Below are positions 43,801 to 51,117 of a stretch of DNA of 64,000 nucleotides, piece by piece. Made by a program: the position numbers and the translations under genes. The DNA lies in contig NZ_CP027792.1 of assembly GCF_003013695.1 (NCBI RefSeq), positions 1,942,501 through 2,006,500 on the forward strand. The letters are read 5' to 3'. The stretch comes from Pulveribacter suum. Lineage in GTDB: Bacteria; Pseudomonadota; Gammaproteobacteria; Burkholderiales; Burkholderiaceae_C. The notes under the pieces were generated by a model that had not been told where the DNA came from, made no database searches, and saw nothing but the letters and a program-made list of their open reading frames with translations. Position 1 is the stretch's first letter, and each line of letters begins with the position of its first letter.

Positions 43801-44670
43801 GTATTCGGCCTGCACCGATGCTTCCTGCCCGGCCAGCACCCGGGCCAGATAGGGCGCCAGGCGGCGCAGGTCTTCGGGGTGGTGGCGCTCGAGGCTCCAG
43901 CGGCGGCAGTGGCGGCTGCGCGCCAGCATTTGCGCCAGGGCGGGGGCGTCGTCGTCGGGGCTGTCGGCCAGGCCGAAGCGGCGGTACAGCGAGCCGCCAT
44001 AGGACAGGCGCTGTTCGCGCACGTCCCATTCCCAGCGGCCGCCGCCGGTGGCGCGCAGGGCGCCCAGCAGCTCTTCTTCGCGCTGGGCCAGGGCCAGCAG
44101 CATGCGCGCCCGTCCCCGCAGCAGGCTGGCGCCGCCGCTGAGCAGGAACACGCCCATGACGTAGCGCCAGGGCAGCCCACCCGGCAGCCAGTCATGGCCC
44201 GCCAGCCCGCGGCCAAACTCGGGCAGCGCCCACACCGACACCACCGGCGGCACCGTGACGGCCAAGCCCAGCACGGCCGTCCAGGGCCCCACCCGGGCGC
44301 GGCGCAGCAGCAGCCGCCACAAGATGCCCAGGGCGGCGCTGCCCAGGGCCACGGACAGCCCGCTGGTCCAGTCCGCCGGCATGCCGACCAGCGTGCCGCC
44401 CAGCGCCGTGGCCGCGGCCACGGCGCCCGCCAGCGGGCCCCACAGGAAGGCGGCCGAGGCGATGAGCGTGGGGTGCACGGAGCGCGGCCCATCGGCCGCG
44501 CCCGTGCCCATGGCATACAGCGTCAGCGCCAGCGAGGTCAGCCCGAAGGCCAGGCCCATCGCCAGCCGCAGCCACCCCGGGGGCCGTGCCTGCCAGGCCT
44601 GCGGCAGGGCCGCCAGCAGGCCCAGCAGCAGCACGTACGAGATGCCCGCCTGCAGCAGGTGGCTGTTCAT
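40819..44670 (-). CDS. Large membrane GGDEF-EAL protein with five PAS domains
   Basis: A 1283-residue cyclic-di-GMP regulator. About 190 N-terminal residues form hydrophobic segments resembling the 5TM-LytS/YhcK-type sensor. Five PAS/PAC units follow, starting at GGRWEWDV, KYTTIYQTLPDAAG, MARLGVWEEV, RLARVFHLLPSPLGF and LLSLTIAAATLGLWD. The GGDEF domain has an intact RLGGDEFVVL with an RxxD site (RPGD). The EAL domain has EALVRWNHPEKG and DDFGTGYSSLAYL. Both active sites look intact, so synthesis and breakdown are possible in one protein. The signals sensed are unknown. Confidence 0.93.
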   Translation of the reverse strand: MNSHLLQAGISYVLLLGLLAALPQAWQARPPGWLRLAMGLAFGLTSLALTLYAMGTGAADGPRSVHPTLIASAAFLWGPLAGAVAAATALGGTLVGMPADWTSGLSVALGSAALGILWRLLLRRARVGPWTAVLGLAVTVPPVVSVWALPEFGRGLAGHDWLPGGLPWRYVMGVFLLSGGASLLRGRARMLLALAQREEELLGALRATGGGRWEWDVREQRLSYGGSLYRRFGLADSPDDDAPALAQMLARSRHCRRWSLERHHPEDLRRLAPYLARVLAGQEASVQAEYRIRDDQGRWRWVIARGRAVQHDASGRVLRLAGMDLDITEQREHREALKASETKYTTIYQTLPDAAGITRLEDGRYIDVNPAFERLIRLPSSSILGRTSLELGIWSGEEERQRVLQALATHGEVRGLPVTVHRTGEAVDGLMSARTAQVDGQECLVFVFHDLTQERHVRQELLAANRLLREAGWMARLGVWEEVPGKGLSYWSDVCFHIHGLEPGSPLPHNYVDTYVLPEWRAQVREQLRLCLHERSTWQTEMQIQHADGRQLWVRARGEPVVEGGRVVRIRGILQDIDEVRRATERLRASEERLARVFHLLPSPLGFSRRSDGTYLDVNPAWEQAVGYTREQTLGRSSIELGICTPEVRSAMMGATGGSELVGHEMEITIASGERRTILQSLSPIDLHGEECWLFVLHDITERKQTEQRVREREELLSLTIAAATLGLWDCDLAEGTISGDARWRELLGLPAQEPSAPLPWSLALAQADMLEVARELARHKAHPAVPFDVTLQGITTGQGRRWVRSLGKIVAWSDAGEPLRMVGMSIDVSSQRTQEQQLERMAHYDALTGLPNRVLLERRLQDGMRASRAGGTHLGVGYLDLDGFKPVNDRLGHATGDRLLVMVAQRLQQALRPGDCVARLGGDEFVVLLPALASGGECEERLRALMDSVAAPYPLDGERVVVTASIGYTLYPDDGADADALLRHADQAMYAAKQAGRNRYHAFDAAHERERQARQGACARLAQAIAAGELALYLQPKVDMRRGTTVGAEALVRWNHPEKGLLAPGQFLQLLDGHDALQQAFGQWVVDEALALIGRLAGRVGRPLPVSVNITPEHLHSPGFADWMLQRMARHPELPAHLLQLELTESAALYDIDHAARELARLRAVGVGIAFDDFGTGYSSLAYLRRLPVDHLKLDRSFVTGMLHDAGDRAIVQGVIGLSRSFGCEVIAEGVETVEQGRMLLAMGCTLAQGYCIARPMALDEFAAWARQWQAPAQWLDAATAP

Positions 44671-44799
44671 GGGCGGGCCCCTGCCAGCCGACCGTGTTGG
44701 AGCGCGGCTGGACAGGCGAAAAAAAGGAAGCGCGACGCGGCTTGGCGGGGCGACATGTATCTGAGTGTATGGCTACCCGGAAGGGCCGCCGCCCGGGAA

Positions 44800-45720
44800 C
44801 TACCCGCGGGCCGGTCGCCGGCGTACCAGGCCGGTCGAGAGCATGGTGCCGCAGACGATGACCACGCCGCAGCCGACCATCCAGACCGTTACCCGCTCGT
44901 CCAGGAAGGCGGCGCCATAGCAGACGGCAAACACCGGCGCCAGGTAGGTCACCGCCACGGCGCGGCTGGCGCCTGCGCGTGCGATGAGGCGAAAGTACAG
45001 CAGGTAGGCAAGGCCGGTGCACAGCAGTGCGATGGCGCCCACGGCGGCCCATGCCTGCAGGCTGGGCATGCGCGCCGGCCAGGCCCAGGCGGTGGGCAGG
45101 GCCAGGACCAGGGCGGCGCCGATCTGGCTGCCCGTGGTGCTGGCCAGGGGCGGCACGCCCTTGAGGTGGCGCTGCGCGAAGCTGGCCGCCACCGCGTAGC
45201 AAGTGGACGCCCCCAGGCAGGCGGCGACGGCCCAGCCGGCCTGCGCCGAAGCCGCGCCGCCCGGCGCGCGCCACGCCAGCAGCGCCACCCCGGCAAAGCC
45301 CAGCGCCAGGCCCAGCCAGCGCAGCCGCCCGATGCGATCGCCCAGCCACAGCCAGGCGACCAGGGCGCCGAACAGCGGCACCGCGGCGTTCAGAATGGAG
45401 GACAACCCCGTGGCGATATGCATCACCGCCCAGGCAAACAGGGCAAACGGAATGGCCGAGTTGATCACCCCGGCCAGCAGTACCACGCGCCAGTGCCGGC
45501 GCAGCGCCGGCCATTCGCCGCGCTGCACCAGCAGCGGCAGCAGGAACAGGGCAGCCAGCATCACGCGCAGGCCGGCGGTGGGCAGCGGCCCGAACTCGGC
45601 CGCGCCCAGGCGCATGAAGAGAAAGGATGCGCCCCACAGGCTGGACAGCAGCAAAAACTCGCCCAGCCAGGCAGACGCGGGCAGGGCGGGGGCGGCAAGG
45701 GGCGGCGCGGTGGAGCTCAT
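44800..45720 (-). CDS. EamA/DMT-family transporter
   Basis: A 306-residue membrane protein with ten hydrophobic helices in two EamA repeats; the first starts at LLLSSLWGASFLFMRLG and the second near ACLGASTCYAVAASFA. Such carriers export amino acids or other metabolites. It overlaps the ogt stop by four bases, so it is translated with ogt. The substrate is unknown. Confidence 0.88.
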   Translation of the reverse strand: MSSTAPPLAAPALPASAWLGEFLLLSSLWGASFLFMRLGAAEFGPLPTAGLRVMLAALFLLPLLVQRGEWPALRRHWRVVLLAGVINSAIPFALFAWAVMHIATGLSSILNAAVPLFGALVAWLWLGDRIGRLRWLGLALGFAGVALLAWRAPGGAASAQAGWAVAACLGASTCYAVAASFAQRHLKGVPPLASTTGSQIGAALVLALPTAWAWPARMPSLQAWAAVGAIALLCTGLAYLLYFRLIARAGASRAVAVTYLAPVFAVCYGAAFLDERVTVWMVGCGVVIVCGTMLSTGLVRRRPARG

Positions 45721-46286
45721 GCAAGGCTGCAGGCAGGGGGCGAGAAGGAAGCTTGTGTCGCCGCAGCCGTGGCTGCTGCGGCCTCCAGCTCCAGCAGCGC
45801 CGCCTTGCGCGGCAGGCCGCCGGCATAGCCTGTCAGCGCGCCGCCGGCACCCACCACGCGGTGGCAGGGCACGACCACGCTCAAGGGGTTGCGGCCGATG
45901 GCCGAGGCCACCGCCCGCACGGCGCGCGGCTGGCTCAGGGCCAACGCCAGCGCCCCATAGCCCACGGTGGCGCCGCGCGGAATGGCCAGCAGCGCGCGCC
46001 AGACCGACTGCTGAAACGGCGTGCCGCCCGACAGGTCCAGCGGCAGGTCAAAGCGCGTGCCGCGGCCGTCCAGGTAGTCGATGAGCTGCGCCGCGGCGGC
46101 GCGCAGCACGGGGTGGGCCGGCTCGTGCGGCCAGGCGCCTGCGCCCTCCAGCCGGTCCGGCAGATGGCGCTGGCCGGCAAACCACAGGCCTGCCAGGCCG
46201 GCCGGGCTGGCGGCCAGGTGGACGTCGCCCAGCGCCGTGGCGACACGGCATTGCACGAGGGGGGAAGAGGGCAGTCGGGCGGACAT
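45717..46286 (-). CDS. ogt: Methylated-DNA-protein-cysteine methyltransferase
   Basis: A 189-residue suicide repair protein for O6-methylguanine and O4-methylthymine. The acceptor Cys is C141 in VVVPCHRVVG, and GLPRKAALLELE follows as expected. Length fits Ogt with an N-terminal ribonuclease-like domain. It is in the same direction as the Ada-AlkA fusion and separated from it by a MITE-like element and a repeat (327 bases). It overlaps the EamA gene by four bases. Confidence 0.95.
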   Translation of the reverse strand: MSARLPSSPLVQCRVATALGDVHLAASPAGLAGLWFAGQRHLPDRLEGAGAWPHEPAHPVLRAAAAQLIDYLDGRGTRFDLPLDLSGGTPFQQSVWRALLAIPRGATVGYGALALALSQPRAVRAVASAIGRNPLSVVVPCHRVVGAGGALTGYAGGLPRKAALLELEAAAATAAATQASFSPPACSLA

Positions 46287-46301
46287 GGTGAACCTCCATT
46301 A

Positions 46302-46567
46302 GAGCGTGTTATGCACTTTTACGTGCCCGCGTTGGGTCTTTGCGCCTGCGCTCGCAAGGCGCGGCGCGCGGCCAAGGCTGGCTGCCTTGGCAAGCGACGC
46401 AACGCCGCGAGCGCTGGCGCAAAGACCCAACCCTTCGGGAAAGCCGGGGAAAGGCCCGGCCACTGCGTTGCACAGCGCTTGCGGTATCCATACCGCGGCG
46501 CGCTCTGCGCCTTGTCTCCGGGCCTTTCCCCGGCTTTCGCGGGCACGTAAAAGTGCATAACACGCTC
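46302..46567. mobile_element. MITE-like element with 30-bp perfect terminal inverted repeats
   Basis: A 266-bp non-coding element. The ends (46302-46331 and 46538-46567) are perfect 30-bp inverted repeats starting GAGCGTGTTATGCAC. Two more perfect palindromes are nested inside: 46332-46346 with 46416-46430 (15 bp) and 46439-46459 with 46518-46538 (21 bp), plus a small GCGGTAT/ATACCGC dyad (46481-46496). No target duplication is clear. Short open frames on both strands begin with the same terminal repeat and are artefacts. It carries no transposase, so it would be mobilised in trans if at all. It separates ogt from the Ada-AlkA gene. Confidence 0.8.
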
Positions 46568-46600
46568 CAAGTGCGAAATTGGCGGTTTTCGCTTGCCAGG

Positions 46601-46628
46601 CAAGCGCGAGCAGCTATGGATTTGGTAG
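46601..46628. repeat. Interspersed repeat overlapping the Ada-AlkA stop codon
   Basis: CAAGCGCGAGCAGCTATGGATTTGGTAG; on the minus strand the CATAGCTGC part supplies the TAG stop of the Ada-AlkA gene. Confidence 0.65.
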
Positions 46629-48137
46629 TGACGGCGCCAGGCCCGACCAGGCGCGCAGGGCGCCGTAACTGCGCCAGGGGCGCCAGGCCTCGGCTGCGGC
46701 TAGGGCGGCGCGGGCCGGCTGGGGCGCGCCGCGCACGTCCAGGGCGTGGTGCAGCGCCACGTCGCCGGCCGGAAAGGCATCGGGCCAGCGCAGGGCGCGC
46801 AGGGCGATGTACTGGGCCGTCCAGTCGCCGATGCCGGGCAGCTCGCGCAGCGCGGCCATGGTGGCGGGCACGTCGGCGCTGGCGTCCAGCACCAGGGCGC
46901 CGCTGGCAACGCCCCGGGCCAGCGCCAGGATGGCTGCCTGGCGCTGGCGCACGATGCCCAGCCGGCCCAGGTCGTCCGGCGTGGCCTGCGCCAGCGCCGC
47001 GGCGCTGGGAAACAGCCAGCGCAGTTCGGGCCAGGGCGTGGCGATGGGCTCGCCGAACCGCTCCAGCACCCGCTGCGCCAGCGTGCGCGCGGCGGCCACG
47101 GTGATCTGCTGGCCCAGCACGGCCTGCACCGCCAGCTCGAAGCCGTCCAGCGTGCCCGGCACGCGCAGGCCTTCGCCGCCCTCGAAGAAGGGCTGCAGCA
47201 CGGCGTGGATGGCCGCCGGGTCGGCGTCCAGGTCCAGCAGGTCGCGCACCCGGCCGATCAGCTGGGGCAGTGCGGGCAGCAGGCCGTCGCTGGCCTCCAG
47301 CAGCACGCAGTGGCGCGGCAGGTCAAAGCGCAGCTCGATCCAGCCTGCCACGCTGCGGCCGCCGCTGGCCAGGCGCACCGTGCGGCGCAGGCGCTGCTCG
47401 CTGTCGGTGTTGCGCACGTCCTCCAGCCCGTGCAGCTGGCGCGTGGCAAACCAGGCCAGCAGGCTGCGCGCGTCGTAGGGCGGGCGCAGGCCCAAGCGCA
47501 CCGGGCGGGCGGCGCCGGCGCAAGTCGCGCCCGAGCGGCGCAGCTGGCTGGGCGCCAGGCCGTAGTGGCTGGCAAAGGCGTCGTTGAAGCGGCGTACGCT
47601 GGCAAAGCCGGCAGCCAGGGCCACCTCGGTCACGGGCAGGCGGGTGTCGGCCAGCAGCTGCTTGGCCGCCAGCAGGCGGCGCGTGTGCAGCCAGCGCTGG
47701 GGCGACACGCCCAGCACGGCCTGGAAGATGCGCCGCAGGTGCCGGTCGCTCACGCCCAGGCGGGCGGCCAGCTGGGCCACCAGGGCGCGGCCTCCGGCCT
47801 CGCTCCAGGCCTCGGGGGCGTGCAGCAGGCGCAGGGCCTGCTGCACCAGAATGGTGGTGGCGTCCTGCACCGACCAGGCCAGCGCCTGGGGCGCCAGCTC
47901 GGGGCGGCAGCGCAGGCAGGGGCGAAAGCCGGCTGCCTCGGCCTGGGCCGCCAGGGCAAAAAAGCGGCAGTGCTCGCGCCGCGGCGTGCGCGCGGCGCAA
48001 ACCGGGCGGCAGTAGATGCCGGTGGAGGTCACGCCGGTGAAGAAGCGCCCGTCAAAGCGCGCGTCCCGTGCCTTCAGGGCCAGGTAGCGGGCGTCGTCCT
48101 CATCCGGACTTGGGTGGACGGGCGGGGTGTCGGGCAT
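46614..48137 (-). CDS. alkA: Ada-AlkA fusion: methyl-sensing activator joined to 3-methyladenine DNA glycosylase
   Basis: A 507-residue fusion. Residues 15-90 form the Ada zinc domain with the four ligands C43, C47, C74 and C77 (IYCRPVC, CLRC); the first would take methyl groups from phosphotriesters. An AraC-type DNA-binding domain (about 95-190; LGVSDRHLRRIFQAVLG) follows. From about 200 it is an AlkA-type glycosylase with the HhH LRELPGIGDWTAQYIALRAL and catalytic Asp in FPAGDVALHHAL. The Ada methyltransferase domain is missing here, and ogt downstream supplies it. This is a compact adaptive-response system. Confidence 0.93.
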   Translation of the reverse strand: MPDTPPVHPSPDEDDARYLALKARDARFDGRFFTGVTSTGIYCRPVCAARTPRREHCRFFALAAQAEAAGFRPCLRCRPELAPQALAWSVQDATTILVQQALRLLHAPEAWSEAGGRALVAQLAARLGVSDRHLRRIFQAVLGVSPQRWLHTRRLLAAKQLLADTRLPVTEVALAAGFASVRRFNDAFASHYGLAPSQLRRSGATCAGAARPVRLGLRPPYDARSLLAWFATRQLHGLEDVRNTDSEQRLRRTVRLASGGRSVAGWIELRFDLPRHCVLLEASDGLLPALPQLIGRVRDLLDLDADPAAIHAVLQPFFEGGEGLRVPGTLDGFELAVQAVLGQQITVAAARTLAQRVLERFGEPIATPWPELRWLFPSAAALAQATPDDLGRLGIVRQRQAAILALARGVASGALVLDASADVPATMAALRELPGIGDWTAQYIALRALRWPDAFPAGDVALHHALDVRGAPQPARAALAAAEAWRPWRSYGALRAWSGLAPSLPNP

Positions 48138-48271
48138 GCAGCCATGATAGGCATCCGAGGCGCGGTGGCTGGCCGTTTTCGGACCTGCGAATCACGGCCG
48201 GTTTCCTACAGCTGGCAGGGTGGGGCGCCCCTACAATCCGGCGCTTTGTGCAGCCATTCAGGAGCCTTCCC

Positions 48272-49660
48272 GTGCAGCTTTCGCCGTCCATCTTCAAGGC
48301 CTATGACATCCGCGGCATCGTGCCTTCCACGCTGGACGAGGACGTTGCCCGCGCCCTGGGCCGGGCCTTTGGCATGGCGGCGCTGGAGCGCGGCGAGCAT
48401 ACGGTGGCCGTGGGCCGCGACGGGCGCCTGTCGGGCCCGGCGCTGGCCGGCGCGCTCATCCAGGGCCTGGTGGACGTGGGCCTGCAGGTCATCGACGTGG
48501 GCGCCGTGACCACCCCGATGCTGTACTTCGCCGCCAGCACGCTGTGCAACAGCGGCATCCAGGTCACGGGCAGCCACAACCCCAAGGACTACAACGGCTT
48601 CAAGATGGTGCTGGCCGGCCGCGCCATCTATGGCGAAGACATCCAGCAGCTGCGCCGCGCCATGGAGCAGCAGGCCTGGCAGATGACCGCAGGCGGCGCC
48701 GTGCGCAGCGCCGACGTGCTGCCCGCCTACACCGAGCGCATCACCGGCGACGTGAAGCTCGCCCGCCCCATGAAGATCGTGGTGGACAGCGGCAACGGTA
48801 TCGCCGGCGCCTCGGCGCCCGGCATCTTGCGCGCCCTGGGCTGCGAGGTGGTGGAGCTGTTTTCCGAAGTCGATGGCGACTTTCCCAACCACCACCCCGA
48901 CCCGAGCAAGCCCGAGAACCTGCGCGACGTGATCCGCGCCCTGCAGGAGACCGACGCCGAGCTGGGCCTGGCCTTCGACGGTGACGGCGACCGGCTGGGC
49001 ATCGTCACCAAGGGCGGCAACAATATCTTCCCGGACCGGCAGATGATGCTGTTCGCTCGCGACGTGCTCTCGCGCGTGCCCGGCGCGCCCATCGTCTTCG
49101 ACGTGAAATGCACGCAGCGCCTGGCGCCCGCGATTGCGCAGGCCGGCGGCGAGCCCGTCATGTACAAGACAGGCCACTCGCTCATCAAGGCGCGCATGAA
49201 GGAGCTGGATTCGCCCCTGGGCGGCGAGATGAGCGGCCACATCTTCTTCAAGGAGCGCTGGTACGGCTTTGACGACGGCACCTACGCCGGCTGCCGGCTG
49301 CTGGAGATCCTGAGCCGCCATTCGGATGCAAGCAGCGTGCTCGACGACCTGCCCACCAGCCACAGCACGCCCGAGCTGAACGTGCAGTGCGAAGAGGGTG
49401 AGCCGCATCGGCTGACGGCCCAGCTGCAGCAGCTGGCCGAGGGCGCCTTCGCCGCGCCGGCGCAGGTCAGCACCATCGACGGCCTGCGCGTGGACTGGCC
49501 GGATGGCTTCGGCCTGATCCGCGCCAGCAACACCACGCCCGTGCTGGTGCTGCGCTTCGAAGGCCAGACGGCCCAGGCGCTGGCCCGCATCGAGGCCGAG
49601 ATGCGCGCCTTGCTGGAGCGCGTCAAGCCTGGCGCCCAGATCGGCGGCGCGGCCCACTGA
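48272..49660 (+). CDS. Phosphomannomutase/phosphoglucomutase
   Basis: A 462-residue alpha-D-phosphohexomutase (AlgC/ManB-like) for sugar-1-phosphate supply to LPS and exopolysaccharide. The active-site phosphoserine is S101 in VTGSHNPKDYNGFK, the metal loop is FDGDGDRLG, and the C-terminal phosphate-binding RASNTTPVLVLRFE is intact. The likely start is GTG 48272 with CAGGAG seven bases before it. A waaA gene follows, consistent with an LPS role. Confidence 0.93.
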   Translation: MQLSPSIFKAYDIRGIVPSTLDEDVARALGRAFGMAALERGEHTVAVGRDGRLSGPALAGALIQGLVDVGLQVIDVGAVTTPMLYFAASTLCNSGIQVTGSHNPKDYNGFKMVLAGRAIYGEDIQQLRRAMEQQAWQMTAGGAVRSADVLPAYTERITGDVKLARPMKIVVDSGNGIAGASAPGILRALGCEVVELFSEVDGDFPNHHPDPSKPENLRDVIRALQETDAELGLAFDGDGDRLGIVTKGGNNIFPDRQMMLFARDVLSRVPGAPIVFDVKCTQRLAPAIAQAGGEPVMYKTGHSLIKARMKELDSPLGGEMSGHIFFKERWYGFDDGTYAGCRLLEILSRHSDASSVLDDLPTSHSTPELNVQCEEGEPHRLTAQLQQLAEGAFAAPAQVSTIDGLRVDWPDGFGLIRASNTTPVLVLRFEGQTAQALARIEAEMRALLERVKPGAQIGGAAH

Positions 49661-49699
49661 GCTGCCGCGGCGCGCTGCCTGCACGCCGCGCCACCGTTC

Positions 49700-51043
49700 A
49701 TGCAGCGCTTCGCCCTCTGGCTCTACGCCCTGGCCACCCGGCTGGCCACGCCGCTGCTGCGCGCCAGGCTGCGCCGGCGCGCGCAGGCCGAGCCAGCCTA
49801 CGGCCAGCATGTGGACGAGCGCTTTGGCCGCTACGGTGGGGCGCTGCCCAGCCTGCAGCCGCAGGCTGAGAGCGCGCGCCTTGTCTGGATCCATGCCGTC
49901 TCGCTGGGTGAGACGCGCGCCGCGGAGCTGCTGCTCAAGGAGCTGCGCCCCCTGCTGCCCGGCATGCGCCTGCTGCTGACGCACGGCACTGCCACCGGCC
50001 GCGCCGCGGGCGCGTCCCTGCTGCAGCCCGGCGACGTGCAGCTGTGGCTGCCCTGGGACACGCCGGGCGCCACGCGGCGCTTCGTGCAGCGATTCAGGCC
50101 GGCTATCGGCGTCCTGATGGAGACCGAGGTCTGGCCCTGCCTGGCCGCCGCCTGCCGCCACGCCGGCGTGCCGCTGGTGCTGGCCAATGCGCGGCTGAAT
50201 GAAAAATCCCGCTCGGGCGCGCGGCGGCTGGCCTGGCTGGCGCGCCCGGCCTATGCCGGCCTGGCGGCCGTCTGGGCCCAGACGGAGGCGGACGCCGAGC
50301 GCCTGCGCAGCGTGGGCGCGCCCGTGGCCGCCGTGCTTGGCAACCTGAAGTTCGACGTGGTTCCGCCGCCCGCGCAGCAGGCCCAGGGCCGCGCCTGGCG
50401 GAGCGCGGCCGCGCGGCCCGTGGCGCTGCTGGCCAGCTCGCGCGAGGGCGAGGAGGCGCTGTGGCTGCAGGCCTTGCAGTCAAATCGGCCCCAAACCCAG
50501 GCCGGACAAGCGCAAGCAGCTATTAAAACAGAAGCGAATGGCAACCTGCAGTGGCTGCTGGTGCCGCGCCACCCCCAGCGCTTTGATGAGGTGGAGCGCC
50601 TGTGCCGCGCGGCTGGCATGACGGTCTCGCGTCGCAGCCGCTGGACGGCGGGGCCCGAGGCCGCCGATGTCTGGCTGGGCGACAGCATGGGCGAGATGGC
50701 GCTGTACTACAGCCTGGCCCACGTGGCGCTGCTGGGCGGCAGCTTCGAGCCGCTGGGCGGGCAGAACCTGATCGAGGCTGCCGCCTGCGGCTGCCCGGTG
50801 GTGATGGGCCCGCACACCTTCAACTTTGCCGAAGCGGCCGAGCTGGCCTTGCAGGCCGGCGCCGGCCAGCGCGTGCCGGACATGGCCGCCGCCGTGCGGG
50901 CCGCCGCAGCGCTGGCGCTTCGGGCTCCCGACCAGGCCCGCGCGGCCGGGCGCTGCCTGGCCTTTGCCGAGGCGCACCGCGGCGGCGCCCTGGCCACGGC
51001 GCTGGCCATCGCGCGGCAGCTGCGCCAGCCTGCGGACCGCTGA
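49700..51043 (+). CDS. waaA: 3-deoxy-D-manno-octulosonic-acid (Kdo) transferase
   Basis: A 447-residue GT30 inner-membrane transferase that adds Kdo to lipid IVA. It has the N-terminal anchor (LWLYALATRLATPLL), VWIHAVSLGETRAA, METEVWPCLA, VLGNLKFD, and LLGGSFEPLGGQNLIEAAACGCPVVMGPH. Between LWLQALQS and GNLQWLLVPRHP there is an insertion of about 20 residues (NRPQTQAGQAQAAIKTEAN) encoded by a copy of the interspersed repeat. It lies on a loop position and keeps the frame. The gene is otherwise normal. Confidence 0.93.
   Translation: MQRFALWLYALATRLATPLLRARLRRRAQAEPAYGQHVDERFGRYGGALPSLQPQAESARLVWIHAVSLGETRAAELLLKELRPLLPGMRLLLTHGTATGRAAGASLLQPGDVQLWLPWDTPGATRRFVQRFRPAIGVLMETEVWPCLAAACRHAGVPLVLANARLNEKSRSGARRLAWLARPAYAGLAAVWAQTEADAERLRSVGAPVAAVLGNLKFDVVPPPAQQAQGRAWRSAAARPVALLASSREGEEALWLQALQSNRPQTQAGQAQAAIKTEANGNLQWLLVPRHPQRFDEVERLCRAAGMTVSRRSRWTAGPEAADVWLGDSMGEMALYYSLAHVALLGGSFEPLGGQNLIEAAACGCPVVMGPHTFNFAEAAELALQAGAGQRVPDMAAAVRAAAALALRAPDQARAAGRCLAFAEAHRGGALATALAIARQLRQPADR
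50507..50531. repeat. Interspersed repeat inside waaA
   Basis: CAAGCGCAAGCAGCTATTAAAACAG, read as QAQAAIKT in frame. Confidence 0.65.
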
Positions 51044-51117
51044 GCCTTTTGGCCGGGCCGGCCGGCTGGCCCACAATCGTCGCCACTGCCCAGGCCCTGA
51101 AAGAGAACCCGACCGCC

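Noticed and set aside
41056..45828. A 1590-codon open frame on the + strand, antisense to the GGDEF-EAL and EamA genes
   Set aside because: It is the complement shadow of high-GC codons, with low-complexity Gln/Ala/Arg/His content and no domain. The opposite strand has complete, motif-bearing genes.
46306..46563. Two open frames on opposite strands both beginning MLCTFTCPR
   Set aside because: They read the same terminal inverted repeat from both ends of the MITE-like element; there is no ribosome site or family.
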